Source: Homoserinimonas sedimenticola (GTDB lineage: Bacteria > Actinomycetota > Actinomycetes > Actinomycetales > Microbacteriaceae). Taken from it: 64,000 bases of DNA. Each line of letters starts with the position of its first letter. Within the stretch, counting starts at the first letter, position 1. Position numbers and translations under genes: made by a program. The notes under the pieces are model-generated. The model saw nothing but the letters and a program-made list of their open reading frames with translations, had not been told where the DNA came from and did no database searches. This document shows positions 47,006-56,433 of the stretch, piece after piece. The stretch covers positions 393,065 through 457,064 of the forward strand of contig NZ_JAPELL010000001.1 of NCBI RefSeq assembly GCF_026094475.1, read 5' to 3'.

Positions 47006-49732
47006 GTGACGATTCACGACCAGGACCCGTATTCGGTGAATCACATCGATTCGGACCCGCAGGAGACGGCGGAGTGGCAGGAGTCACTCGACGGAGTCGT
47101 TGCGAGCCAGGGCCGCGGCCGGGGCCGCGACATCATGCTGAGCCTGCTCAAGCGTTCCAAGGAGCTGCAGCTCGGCGTGCCCATGGTGCCGACGACCGAC
47201 TACATCAACACGATCGCGGCGGAGAACGAACCCGAGTTCCCCGGTGACGAGGAGATCGAGCGCCGCTACCGCGCGTGGATCCGCTGGAACGCCGCCATCA
47301 CGGTGCACCGCGCGCAGCGCCCCGACATTTCCGTCGGTGGCCACATTTCGACCTACGCGTCGTCCGCCTCGCTCTACGAGATCGGCCACAACCACTTCTT
47401 CCGGGGCCAGGACCACCCGGGTGGCGGCGACCAGATCTTCTACCAGGGGCACGCCTCCCCCGGCATGTATGCCCGCTCCTTCCTCGAGGGCCGCCTCGGC
47501 GAGGACCAGCTCGACAGCTTCCGACAGGAGAAGTCGCGCGCTCCCTATGGGCTCTCCTCCTACCCGCACCCCCGGCTCATGCCGGACTACTGGCAGTTCC
47601 CCACCGTCTCGATGGGGCTCGGCCCCATCAACGCGATCTATCAGGCGCAGGTCAACCGCTACCTCACCAACCGCGGGATCAAGGACCTCTCCGACTCCCA
47701 GGTCTGGGCCTTCCTCGGTGATGGCGAGATGGACGAGGTCGAGTCCCGGGGCGCGCTCCAGCTCGCCGCAAACGACGGACTGGACAACCTCAACTTCGTC
47801 ATCAACTGCAACCTGCAGCGGCTCGACGGCCCTGTGCGCGGCAACGGCAAGATCATCCAGGAGCTCGAGAGCTTCTTCCGCGGCGCCGGCTGGAACGTCA
47901 TCAAGGTCGTGTGGGGTCGCGAGTGGGATGACCTGCTCGCCCGGGACACGGACGGCGCCCTCGTCAACCTCATGAACATGACGCCCGACGGCGACTACCA
48001 GACCTACAAGGCCGAGGATGGCGCCTACGTGCGCGAGCACTTCTTCGGCCGCGACCCCCGTGCCCTTGAGCTCGTGAAGGATTACACGGACGAGCAGGTC
48101 TGGGGTCTCAAGCGCGGCGGCCACGACTACCGCAAGGTCTATGCGGCGTTCAAGGCTGCCGCCGAGCACAAGGGGCAGCCCACCGTCATCCTCGCCAAGA
48201 CGATCAAGGGATACGGTCTCGGCAAGTCCTTCGAGGGCCGCAACGCGACCCATCAGATGAAGAAGCTGACGCTGACCGATCTCAAGCAGTTCCGCGATGA
48301 GATGCGCATTCCCATCTCCGACGCGCAGCTCGAGTCGGACCCCTACCGCCCGCCGTTCTACCACCCCGGCAACGACGACGAGGCCATCCAGTACATGCAC
48401 GAGCGCCGTCGCGCGCTCGGTGGATACCTTCCGGAACGGCGCTCCAAGTACACGCAGGTGAACGTGCCGGATGCCTCGACCTATGACGTCGTGCGCAAGG
48501 GTTCCGGCAAGCAGGAGGTCGCCACGACCATGGCGTTCGCGCGCCTGCTGAAGGACCTGCTCCGTTCTAAGGACTTCGGCGCCCGTATCGTGCCGATCAT
48601 CCCCGACGAGGCTCGTACCTTCGGCATGGACGCCTACTTCCCCACGGCGAAGATCTACAACCCCAACGGGATGCACTACACCTCTGTGGACCGAGAGCTA
48701 CTGCTGGCCTACAAGGAGAGCGTGCAGGGTCAGATCCTCCACACGGGTATCAACGAGGCCGGCGCCTTCGCGGCCTTCACCGGCGTCGGCACCTCCTACG
48801 CGACGCACGGCGAGCCACTCATCCCCGTCTACGTTTTCTACTCGATGTTCGGCTTCCAGCGCACGGGCGACGCCATGTGGGCGGCGGGCGACCAGATGGC
48901 CCGCGGCTTCATCATCGGAGCCACGGCGGGGCGCACGACGCTGACGGGCGAGGGCCTTCAGCACGCCGACGGACACTCGCCGCTCCTTGCCTCGACCAAC
49001 CCCGCCGTCGTGACCTACGACCCCGCGTGGGGGTACGAGCTCGGCCACATCGTCAAGGCTGGTATCGAGCGGATGTACGGGGGCGAGCATCCGGACCCGA
49101 ACGTCATGTACTACCTCACCGTCTACAACGAGCCGCTCCCGCAGCCGGCGGAGCCGGAGAACCTTGACGTGGAGGGTCTGCTCCGCGGGATCTACCGATT
49201 GAACCGCAACGAGGCGCAGGGGCCGAAGGCTCAGCTCCTGGCTTCAGGCGTCGCGGTGCCCTGGGCTCTCGAGGCGCAGGAGCTGCTGGAGAAGGACTGG
49301 GGCGTCTCGGCGGATATCTGGTCCGTGACGTCCTGGACGGAGCTGCGCCGCGACGGCATCGCCGCCGACGAGCACAACTTCCTTCACCCCGGCGAGGAGC
49401 AGCGGGTTCCGTATGTGACGGAGAAGCTGCGCGACGCGGAGGGTCCCTTCATCGCGGCGACCGACTTCATGCACGCCGTGCCCGACCAGATCCGGCAGTT
49501 CGTGCCCGGCGACTACGCGACGCTTGGCGCCGACGGCTTCGGCTTCTCCGACACGCGCGCGGCGGCCCGCCGCTACTTCAAGATCGACGGCCCGTCGATC
49601 GTCGTGCGCACGCTTCAGTCGCTCGCGGCTCGGGGCGCGGTCGACGCCGGTCTTCCCGCACAGGCCATCGAGCGGTATCGCCTGCACGACGTCACGGCCG
49701 GCACGACCGGCACGGCCGGCGGCGAGAGCTAG
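47006..49732 (+). CDS. aceE: Pyruvate dehydrogenase E1 component, homodimeric type
   Basis: This TPP-dependent enzyme decarboxylates pyruvate and acetylates the lipoyl E2. The 908-residue length and order match the AceE type. Early blocks are [21 protein letters not shown] and the TPP/Mg site [12 protein letters not shown] with [10 protein letters not shown]. Later blocks include [26 protein letters not shown] and the C-terminal [20 protein letters not shown]. The start is GTG at 47006. A TAGGAT at 46914-46919 may be the -10, giving an 80-nt leader. It works with the E2 at 16.4 kb and E3 at 15 kb. The regulator gene follows 8 nt later. Confidence 0.96.
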   Translation: MTIHDQDPYSVNHIDSDPQETAEWQESLDGVVASQGRGRGRDIMLSLLKRSKELQLGVPMVPTTDYINTIAAENEPEFPGDEEIERRYRAWIRWNAAITVHRAQRPDISVGGHISTYASSASLYEIGHNHFFRGQDHPGGGDQIFYQGHASPGMYARSFLEGRLGEDQLDSFRQEKSRAPYGLSSYPHPRLMPDYWQFPTVSMGLGPINAIYQAQVNRYLTNRGIKDLSDSQVWAFLGDGEMDEVESRGALQLAANDGLDNLNFVINCNLQRLDGPVRGNGKIIQELESFFRGAGWNVIKVVWGREWDDLLARDTDGALVNLMNMTPDGDYQTYKAEDGAYVREHFFGRDPRALELVKDYTDEQVWGLKRGGHDYRKVYAAFKAAAEHKGQPTVILAKTIKGYGLGKSFEGRNATHQMKKLTLTDLKQFRDEMRIPISDAQLESDPYRPPFYHPGNDDEAIQYMHERRRALGGYLPERRSKYTQVNVPDASTYDVVRKGSGKQEVATTMAFARLLKDLLRSKDFGARIVPIIPDEARTFGMDAYFPTAKIYNPNGMHYTSVDRELLLAYKESVQGQILHTGINEAGAFAAFTGVGTSYATHGEPLIPVYVFYSMFGFQRTGDAMWAAGDQMARGFIIGATAGRTTLTGEGLQHADGHSPLLASTNPAVVTYDPAWGYELGHIVKAGIERMYGGEHPDPNVMYYLTVYNEPLPQPAEPENLDVEGLLRGIYRLNRNEAQGPKAQLLASGVAVPWALEAQELLEKDWGVSADIWSVTSWTELRRDGIAADEHNFLHPGEEQRVPYVTEKLRDAEGPFIAATDFMHAVPDQIRQFVPGDYATLGADGFGFSDTRAAARRYFKIDGPSIVVRTLQSLAARGAVDAGLPAQAIERYRLHDVTAGTTGTAGGES

Positions 49733-49740
49733 GCGGGGGT

Positions 49741-50949
49741 ATGGCTGCGCCGCGGACGAAGGAGCAGACGCTCGCCTGGCTCAAGACCATGTCGGGCGAG
49801 CTCGCGACGGCGACCCTCAAGCGACTCGAGGAGACCCTCCCCTGGTACGGCGAGATGCCGCCCGGGAGGCGCTCCGCCGTCGGGATGGTCGCGCAGAACG
49901 GCATCACCTCCTTCATCCACTGGTACGACGACCCCTCGTCGACGCCATGGATCGCGGCCGATGTCTTCGGCGCAGCCCCCCGCGAGCTTCTCCGCTCGGT
50001 CAGCCTCACGCAGACCCTGCAGCTCATCAAGGTCACCGTGGAGGTCGTCGAGGAGCGGATCAAGGGCCGCGACGAATCCCTCGCGGAGGCGATCCTGCTC
50101 TACTCGAGGGAGATCGCCTTCGCCGCCGCCGACGTCTACGCAAGGGCGGCCGAGGCCCGCGGGCTGTGGGATGCACGCCTCGAGGCACTCGTCGTCGACT
50201 CGATCCTCAGCGGTGAGTACGACGACGAGCTGCCGAGCCGAATCGCCGCCCTCGGCTGGCACGGCCACGGCGAAGTGTCGGTGCTCGTCGGAACGGCCCC
50301 GCGGATGCTCGACGTCGACATGCTTCGCCGCACGGCCCGACATCTCGACGCCGACGTCCTCATCGGCGTGCAGGGCAGCCGTCTGGTGCTCGTGATCGGT
50401 CGGGCGACCCCTGCTTCCGCGGAGGCGGAGGAGACGGCATCCGCCCCCCGTGTGTCGTTCCTCGACATCGCTAAAGCGCTCGAGCCAGGCTTCGGAGAGG
50501 GCTACCTGATCCTTGGGCACGAAGTGCCGTCGCTCGTTGACGCTTCGCGGAGCGCGAAGGCCGCGCTCGCGGGATTCGCGGTGGCGCGCTCGTGGCGAAA
50601 TGCACCGCGGCCGGCGCTCGCCGACGATCTCCTGCCGGAGCGCGCCCTCGCCGGCGACCCACTCGCCCGGGCTACCCTCATCAACCGCATCTACAAGCCG
50701 CTGCAGGCTCACTCGACCGAGCTGCTCGGAACCCTCTGGTGTTACCTCGACAATGGACGCTCCCTCGAGGCGACTGCGCGCGAGCTCTTCGTGCATCCGA
50801 ACACCGTGAGGTACCGACTCAAGCGTGTCTCCGAGGTCATCGGATGGGACGCGACGGGCGCGCGGGAGTCGCTCATCCTTCAGGCAGCGCTCATCGTCGG
50901 CTCCATCGCCGAGACGGAACATGCGCCACGACGGCGAGCGGGGCGCTGA
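49741..50949 (+). CDS. fasR: PucR-type transcriptional regulator, FasR-like
   Basis: The 402-residue protein ends in the PucR helix-turn-helix: LLGTLWCYLDNGRSLEATARELFVHPNTVRYRLKRV (in parts; recognition section HPNTVRYRLKR). Its central region (VSVLVGTAPRMLD ... LVLVIGRA) is a degenerate GGDEF-like domain of the CdaR/PucR group. In Streptomyces, FasR of this type sits directly before fabD-fabH-acpP-fabF and activates them; the same order here makes the assignment strong. It is 8 nt after aceE, so pyruvate oxidation and fatty-acid control may share a transcript. The 96 bp to fabD are where its site should lie. Confidence 0.85.
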   Translation: MAAPRTKEQTLAWLKTMSGELATATLKRLEETLPWYGEMPPGRRSAVGMVAQNGITSFIHWYDDPSSTPWIAADVFGAAPRELLRSVSLTQTLQLIKVTVEVVEERIKGRDESLAEAILLYSREIAFAAADVYARAAEARGLWDARLEALVVDSILSGEYDDELPSRIAALGWHGHGEVSVLVGTAPRMLDVDMLRRTARHLDADVLIGVQGSRLVLVIGRATPASAEAEETASAPRVSFLDIAKALEPGFGEGYLILGHEVPSLVDASRSAKAALAGFAVARSWRNAPRPALADDLLPERALAGDPLARATLINRIYKPLQAHSTELLGTLWCYLDNGRSLEATARELFVHPNTVRYRLKRVSEVIGWDATGARESLILQAALIVGSIAETEHAPRRRAGR

Positions 50950-51045
50950 ACGACTCGAAGCAGGTTGACGGCACCCACAAGCCTTCAGTGAAATCTTCGT
51001 CGAGCACCACAGCGCAATATCGAGACGGATTGGGAGACTAGAGAA

Positions 51046-51963
51046 GTGATCGCGATTGTGTGCCCCGGGCAGGGGTCCCAGACCCCCGGGTTCCTCGAGC
51101 CGTGGCTCGCCGACCCGAAGTTCGCCTCCCAGCTCGAGGCACTCTCGGAGGCAGCCGGGATGGACCTCGCCGCTCACGGCACCGTCTCCGACGCCGAGAC
51201 CATTCGCAACACCGCTGTTGCGCAACCACTCATCGTCGCGGCAGGCATCCTTACGCTTCGAGCCCTGCAAGAAGGGCGCAGCGACCGCATCGGGGGCATC
51301 GCCGGCCACTCGGTGGGTGAGTTCACGGCGGCGGCCGGCGCGGGCATCCTCAGCGATGCCGACGCCGTGCGACTCGTCGCCGCCCGCGGCGCTGCCATGG
51401 CGGATGCTGCGGCCGTGACCGCGACCGGAATGAGCGCCGTCATCGGTGCCGATCAGGACGCGCTCCTCGCACGCCTCGACGAGCTCGGTCTCGAGCCCGC
51501 AAACTTCAACGGCGGTGGCCAGATCGTCGTCGCCGGCGAGCTCGACGCTCTGGAGCGACTGCAGGCCGAGCCGCCCGCCAAGGCGCGTGTCATCCCCCTG
51601 CAGGTCGCAGGCGCGTTCCACACCCGCCACATGGCTCCCGCGGTTGAACGCCTGCGCGCCGCCGCCGCGGGGGTTGCGGCATCCGACCCCCGCCTGTCCA
51701 TCTGGACGAATCGCGACGGCTCCCTAGTGGCAGAGGGTGGCGAATTCGTCGACCTTCTCGTGGGACAGGTCTCCTCGCCCGTACGCTGGGACCTCACCAT
51801 GGAGTCCCTCGCCGCCGCCGGTGTCGAGGGGATCATCGAGGTCGCTCCCGCCGGCGCTCTCGTCGGTCTTGCGAAGCGCGCCCTCAAGGGCGTTCCGACC
51901 GTGGCCATCAAGACGCCTGACGACCTCGCCGCAGCCCACGACCTCATCGACGGGAAGTCATGA
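51046..51963 (+). CDS. fabD: Malonyl-CoA:ACP transacylase
   Basis: This enzyme transfers malonyl from CoA to acyl carrier protein for type II fatty acid synthesis. The 305-residue protein starts IAIVCPGQGSQTPGF with the oxyanion Gln. The nucleophile elbow is GHSVGEFTAAAGAG with the active Ser, and the catalytic His is in GAFHTRHM. An Arg in VRLVAARGAAM binds the malonyl carboxylate. The start is GTG at 51046 and the stop overlaps the fabH ATG (ATGA), so the two are coupled. It heads the fabD-fabH-acpP-fabF operon. Confidence 0.95.
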   Translation: MIAIVCPGQGSQTPGFLEPWLADPKFASQLEALSEAAGMDLAAHGTVSDAETIRNTAVAQPLIVAAGILTLRALQEGRSDRIGGIAGHSVGEFTAAAGAGILSDADAVRLVAARGAAMADAAAVTATGMSAVIGADQDALLARLDELGLEPANFNGGGQIVVAGELDALERLQAEPPAKARVIPLQVAGAFHTRHMAPAVERLRAAAAGVAASDPRLSIWTNRDGSLVAEGGEFVDLLVGQVSSPVRWDLTMESLAAAGVEGIIEVAPAGALVGLAKRALKGVPTVAIKTPDDLAAAHDLIDGKS

Positions 51964-52964
51964 CTCGCCCCACCCTCATCCAGTCCACCGGTGCCCAGTA
52001 CACGCGCATCTACAGCTATGGAGCCGCGCGCGGCGACCGCGTCGTGCCCAATGACGAGCTCGTCGGCCCCATCGACTCGAGCGACGAATGGATCCGCCAG
52101 CGCACAGGGATCATCACGCGCACCCGCGCCTCGGTCGGCGTGCTCGCGCTCGACCTTGCGACCGACGCCGCGCGTGAGGCGATTGAGAAGTCGGGCGTGG
52201 CCCCAGAGCTCATCGACCTCGTGATCGTCGCGACCATCAGCAATGTGCAGCAGACGCCCTCGATCGCCGCTGTGGTTGCCGACCGGGTCGGGGCCAACCC
52301 CGCCGCCGCCTACGACGAGAACGCCGCCTGCGCGGGCTTCAGCTATGGAGTGACGCAGGCGGATGCCCTCATCCGCAGTGGCGCGGCGAACTACGCACTC
52401 GTGATCGGTGCCGAGAAGCTCTCGGACATCGTCGACCCCACTGACCGATCAATCTCGTTCCTCCTCGGTGACGGGGCGGGAGCGGTCGTCATCGGCCCCA
52501 GTGACTTCCCTGGGATCGCGGCGCCCGTGTGGGGCTCCGACGGCTCCAAGGCCGCGGCGGTCGGCATGAACGCGACGCTCGTCGACTTCCGCGACGGGGA
52601 CGCCGCGTGGCCGACGCTCCGCCAGGAGGGCCAGACGGTCTTCCGCTGGGCCGTGTGGGACATGGCGAAGGTTGCGAAGAAAGCGATCGAGGTCGCCGGC
52701 ATCACGCCCGAGGATCTTGTGGCCTTCATCCCCCACCAGGCGAACATGCGCATCATCGACGAGTTCGCCAAGCAGCTCGGGCTGCCGGAGAGCGTTGCGA
52801 TCGGTCGCGACATCGCGACGACAGGCAACACGTCGGCCGCCTCGATCCCACTCGCGACGCACCGGCTGCTCGAGGAGCACCCCGAGCTGAGCGGCGGACT
52901 CGCCCTGCAGATCGGCTTCGGCGCGGGCCTCGTCTTCGGCGCCCAGGTCATCGTTCTGCCCTAA
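51960..52964 (+). CDS. fabH: Beta-ketoacyl-ACP synthase III
   Basis: This enzyme starts fatty-acid chains by condensing acyl-CoA (in actinobacteria often branched) with malonyl-ACP. The 334-residue protein has the Cys nucleophile in ENAACAGFSYG, His in FIPHQANMRI and Asn in ATTGNTSAASIP, the full Cys-His-Asn triad. SSDEWIRQRTGI is the CoA-site block. Branched primer preference is family knowledge, not visible. It overlaps fabD by 4 nt. Confidence 0.95.
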   Translation: MTRPTLIQSTGAQYTRIYSYGAARGDRVVPNDELVGPIDSSDEWIRQRTGIITRTRASVGVLALDLATDAAREAIEKSGVAPELIDLVIVATISNVQQTPSIAAVVADRVGANPAAAYDENAACAGFSYGVTQADALIRSGAANYALVIGAEKLSDIVDPTDRSISFLLGDGAGAVVIGPSDFPGIAAPVWGSDGSKAAAVGMNATLVDFRDGDAAWPTLRQEGQTVFRWAVWDMAKVAKKAIEVAGITPEDLVAFIPHQANMRIIDEFAKQLGLPESVAIGRDIATTGNTSAASIPLATHRLLEEHPELSGGLALQIGFGAGLVFGAQVIVLP

Positions 52965-53004
52965 ACTTGCCCACGGTCATACGACACCTCAAGGAGAAAA
53001 ACAC

Positions 53005-53253
53005 ATGGCATTGTCAACCGAAGAAGTTCTGGCCGGCCTCGCCGAGCTGATCAACGACGAGACCGGGATCGCAACCGACACGGTTGAGCTGGACAAGTCG
53101 TTCACCGATGACCTCGACATCGACTCGATCTCCATGATGACCATCGTCGTCAACGCGGAGGAGAAGTTCGACGTGAAGATTCCCGACGACGAGGTCAAGA
53201 ACCTCAAGACGGTCGGCGACGCCGTCAACTTCATCGTCTCGGCCCAGGGCTAA
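53005..53253 (+). CDS. acpP: Acyl carrier protein
   Basis: The 82-residue acidic protein carries growing acyl chains on phosphopantetheine. The attachment serine lies in DDLDIDSISMM (about residue 41). Helices II and III (MTIVVNAEEKFDVKIPDDE, VKNLKTVGDAVNFI) are typical. AAGGAG precedes the ATG at 53005. A large hairpin lies just after the stop. Confidence 0.96.
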   Translation: MALSTEEVLAGLAELINDETGIATDTVELDKSFTDDLDIDSISMMTIVVNAEEKFDVKIPDDEVKNLKTVGDAVNFIVSAQG

Positions 53254-53264
53254 GTCGTAGCGCG

Positions 53265-53302
53265 CTGCCGACCGACCTGTCACTGCGCGGGTCGGTCGGC
53301 AG
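53265..53302 (+). terminator. Intercistronic hairpin between acpP and fabF
   Basis: A perfect 13-bp stem (53265-53277 with 53290-53302) with a 12-nt loop begins 11 bp after the acpP stop and lies 39 bp before fabF. No T-run follows, so partial termination or 3'-end protection of acpP mRNA are both possible. Confidence 0.55.
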
Positions 53303-53341
53303 AGCCCTGAGCTTCATCACACGCCGACAGAGAGTTTCGTC

Positions 53342-54577
53342 ATGACCAAGAAGATCGTCGTCACCGGCCTCGGCACCACCTCCCCCCTGGGCGGCAACGT
53401 GCCCGACACCTGGCGCGCCCTACTCGCGGGTGAGTCGGGCGTTCGCCCCCTCGAGCAGGAGTGGGTCGAGAAGTACGAACTGCCGGTGAAGTTCGCCGGG
53501 CAGGCGAAGGTACCCGCCGCCGAGGTTCTCGAGCGCGTCGAGACGAAGCGCCTCGACCCCAGCAGCCAGTTCGCTCTCATCGCAGCCCGCGAGGCTTGGG
53601 CGGACGCCGGAGCGCCGGATGTCGACCCTCTCCGTATCACGGTCGACTACGCGACCGGAATCGGCGGCGTGTGGACCCTGCTCGATGCCTGGGACACCCT
53701 GCGCGAGAAGGGTCCGCGCCGCGTACTGCCCATGACGGTGCCCATGCTCATGCCCAACGGCCCCGCCGCTGCCATCTCGATGGAACTTTCGGCGCGCGGC
53801 AGTGCTCGCACGGTTGTCTCCGCCTGCGCATCCGGCACCGAATCGATCGCGAACGCCTATGACCACCTGCAGGCCGGGCTCGCGGATGTCGTCATCGCGG
53901 GCGGTTCGGAAGCGGCCATCCACCCGCTGCCGATCGCTGCCTTCGCCTCCATGCAGGCCCTGTCGAAGCGCAATGACGACCCTCAGGGCGCCTCTCGTCC
54001 CTACGACGTCTCACGTGATGGCTTCGTGCTCGGCGAGGGCGGCGCCGCGATCGTTCTGGAGACCGAGGAACACGCGCTCGCGCGTGGCGCCCACATCTAT
54101 GCCGAACTCGCTGGCGGAGCGGTCACGAGCGATGCTCACCACATCACCGCTCCGGATCCCGAGGGCACCGGCGCGGCACGTGCCGTCGTTGCGGCACTGG
54201 AGCAGGCGGGAGCCGTGCCCGACGAGGTGCAGCACATCAACGCGCACGCCACGAGCACGCCGGTCGGCGACGTCGCCGAGTACAACGCGCTGCTGTCCGT
54301 TTTCGGTGACCGCGTCCACAGCATCCCTGTTTCGGCGACCAAGGCATCGACCGGCCACCTACTCGGCGGCACGGGCGCGCTGGAGGCGATCTTCACGATC
54401 CTCGCGCTCCACGAGCGCACGGCTCCGCCGACGATCAACCTAGGCCAGCAGGACCCCGCGATCCCCCTCGACGTGGTGACGGAGGCGCGCTCGCTCGGCG
54501 AGGGTCCGCTTCTCGCGATCAGCAACTCCTTCGGCTTCGGCGGCCACAACGCCGTCGTTGCCTTCCGCAGCGTCTAG
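53342..54577 (+). CDS. fabF: Beta-ketoacyl-ACP synthase II
   Basis: This enzyme elongates acyl-ACP in type II fatty acid synthesis. The 411-residue protein has the nucleophile in VSACASGTES (Cys about 162) and the two histidines in NAHATSTPVGD and STGHLLGGTGA. The FGFGGHNAVVAF end is typical. It starts with ATG at 53342. The glycosyltransferase gene starts 10 nt after its stop, so cotranscription is likely. Confidence 0.95.
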   Translation: MTKKIVVTGLGTTSPLGGNVPDTWRALLAGESGVRPLEQEWVEKYELPVKFAGQAKVPAAEVLERVETKRLDPSSQFALIAAREAWADAGAPDVDPLRITVDYATGIGGVWTLLDAWDTLREKGPRRVLPMTVPMLMPNGPAAAISMELSARGSARTVVSACASGTESIANAYDHLQAGLADVVIAGGSEAAIHPLPIAAFASMQALSKRNDDPQGASRPYDVSRDGFVLGEGGAAIVLETEEHALARGAHIYAELAGGAVTSDAHHITAPDPEGTGAARAVVAALEQAGAVPDEVQHINAHATSTPVGDVAEYNALLSVFGDRVHSIPVSATKASTGHLLGGTGALEAIFTILALHERTAPPTINLGQQDPAIPLDVVTEARSLGEGPLLAISNSFGFGGHNAVVAFRSV

Positions 54578-54587
54578 GCGCGGCGGG

Positions 54588-55781
54588 ATGCGCATCGCGA
54601 TCGTCAGCGACTACTTCCTCGACTACGTCGGCGGCGCGCAGACCTCCATGCTGCAGCAGCGCGCCGCGCTGTCAGGCGCGGGCCACGATGTCCTGATGGT
54701 GTCGACCAAACGGATGCGCGGGGCGCGCGTGCAGGAACACGCGGGTGAGCTGCACATCGGGCCAAGCTTCACGATCCCGGGCCTGCTGCTGCCGGTCGTG
54801 CCCAACTCGGCCAGCGTGCGTGCCGTTCTCCGCGACGCCTTCCGGCGCCACCGGGTCGAGGCGGTCCACGTGCAGACCGAGTTCGGCCTGGCCCACGCGG
54901 CGGCGGACGTTGCGGCAGAACTTGGCGTGCCGGTCGTCCACACCGTGCATACTTTCTACTGGGCGAGCGAGGGACGCTGGCACCTGGCCCTGGCGCCGCT
55001 CACCCGATGGCTCCTGACACGCTTCACGGGCGCGAGCATCCCACGCCTGCCCCTAAGCCCTCGCGGCGGTTTCGACAACCTCCTGCGCAACCTGACGCTC
55101 GCGATGGCGCTCCGAGCTGACCGCGTCGTCTCGCCCTCCGCGCATCAGGCCCGCGATCTCTCTGCCGCAGGGGTGCAGGGCGAGATCGCGGTCGTCCCGA
55201 ACCCCATCGCGACCTCAGGGCGCGCGTCGGTGCCGCTCGCACCTGAGGCAGCCGGGCATCCGTCATTCCTGTGGGTTGCCCGCTGCGAGGCGGTCAAACG
55301 GCCGCTCGTCTTCGCGGAGGCGGCCGTCGCGGCACTCGAGAAGGCTCCGAGCTCCTTCACGGTCGATTTCGTGGGTGAGGGCTCCGAGTTGCAGGCGCTT
55401 CGTCGCGTGGTCGACGGTAGGCACGAGATTCGTGTCCACGGCAACCTGCCGCACGAGCGCGTGCTCGAGCTCATGGACGCCTCGGCGGTCGTGGTGCTCA
55501 CCTCGCTGGGCTTCGACAACCAGCCCATGACCATTGCCGAAGCTGTGAGCCGCGAGCGGGGCGTGCTCTACTGCGACCCCAAGCTCAAGGAGGGGCTCAC
55601 GCATTCGGGGCATCTGGCCGAGACCCCGGATGCTGCGGGGCTCGCCGCCGCACTCGCGGCGCTGTCGAGCGACCCCGAGCGCGTGCTGCAGCTCTCCCGC
55701 GGAGCCCTCATCGACCGTGAGCTCTTTGATCCGGCGAACTATGTCGCTCGGATGACCGCTCTCTACACGGCGGAGAGCTAA
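54588..55781 (+). CDS. Family 4 glycosyltransferase
   Basis: This 397-residue GT-B fold enzyme probably transfers a sugar from a nucleotide donor to a lipid or wall acceptor. The N-terminal domain begins MRIAIVSDYFLDYVGGAQTS, with VHVQTEFGLAHAAADVAAELGVPVVHTVHTF in the middle (first VHVQTEFG). The C-terminal donor domain shows FLWVARCEAVKRP and the acidic pair region VVVLTSLGFDNQPMTIAEAVSR, where EAxxxE would be expected. The start ATG at 54588 gives the conserved N-terminus. Its position after fabF suggests a glycolipid role, but that is only context. Its stop overlaps that of the convergent DUF3145 gene. Confidence 0.88.
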   Translation: MRIAIVSDYFLDYVGGAQTSMLQQRAALSGAGHDVLMVSTKRMRGARVQEHAGELHIGPSFTIPGLLLPVVPNSASVRAVLRDAFRRHRVEAVHVQTEFGLAHAAADVAAELGVPVVHTVHTFYWASEGRWHLALAPLTRWLLTRFTGASIPRLPLSPRGGFDNLLRNLTLAMALRADRVVSPSAHQARDLSAAGVQGEIAVVPNPIATSGRASVPLAPEAAGHPSFLWVARCEAVKRPLVFAEAAVAALEKAPSSFTVDFVGEGSELQALRRVVDGRHEIRVHGNLPHERVLELMDASAVVVLTSLGFDNQPMTIAEAVSRERGVLYCDPKLKEGLTHSGHLAETPDAAGLAAALAALSSDPERVLQLSRGALIDRELFDPANYVARMTALYTAES

Positions 55782-56281
55782 CCGACCTTGTGCAGCCAGG
55801 CCACCTGATGGTCGTCGCTCGCGTGGCGGAAGGCCTCAAGCTCGTCATCCCACGCCTGGCCGAGGGCGAGACGCAGCTCACGGTGCAACTCGAACGCGTC
55901 GGATCCCGCGACCTCCATGGCGTAGCGGATGCGCTCCTCGGGGATGACCACGTTGCCCGCCGTGTCTGTCTGCGCGAAGAAGATGCCCAGGTCCGGGGTG
56001 TGCAACCAGCGGCCGCCGTCGCTGCCGGGCGTCGGGTCCTCCGTCACCTCGTAACGGAGGTGCTCCCAGCCTCGGAGCGCCGACGCGAGAGCCGCACCGG
56101 TCCCCTGCTCGCCCTCCCAGTAGAACTCGGTGCGGAGGGAACCCTTGAGCACGGGCTGGTTCGCCCAGTCGAAGTTGACGGCGCGATCAAGAGCGCGACC
56201 TGCAGCCCACTCGATGTGCGGGGCAAGCGCGCGAGGAGCGGAGTGCACAAAGAGCACCCCGCGTGCAGTTGCTGCAGCCAC
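55778..56281 (-). CDS. DUF3145 family protein
   Basis: The 167-residue soluble protein belongs to DUF3145, a family confined to actinobacteria and of unknown function. Conserved pieces are GVLFVHSAPRALAPHIEWA, NFDWANQPVLKGSLRTEFYW (cut at 20) and WEHLRYEVTEDPTPGSDGGR. The start is GTG at 56281, with GGAGAG upstream. It overlaps the glycosyltransferase stop by four bases. Streptomyces homologues often lie near fatty-acid genes as well, so a link to lipid metabolism is possible but untested. Confidence 0.9.
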   Translation of the reverse strand: MAAATARGVLFVHSAPRALAPHIEWAAGRALDRAVNFDWANQPVLKGSLRTEFYWEGEQGTGAALASALRGWEHLRYEVTEDPTPGSDGGRWLHTPDLGIFFAQTDTAGNVVIPEERIRYAMEVAGSDAFELHRELRLALGQAWDDELEAFRHASDDHQVAWLHKVG

Positions 56282-56433
56282 AATCTCTCCATTCCCTTTG
56301 GTGCGACTTCCCCATCGACCACTGGAATGCGTGATTGCCGTGCAGCGAGCTGTTCGGTTGTGACGTTCACCTCGAATTATGCCCGAAAGCGACGGGGAAT
56401 CACAAGCGTGTGATTAGCAGCGCGCCTGGGAAT

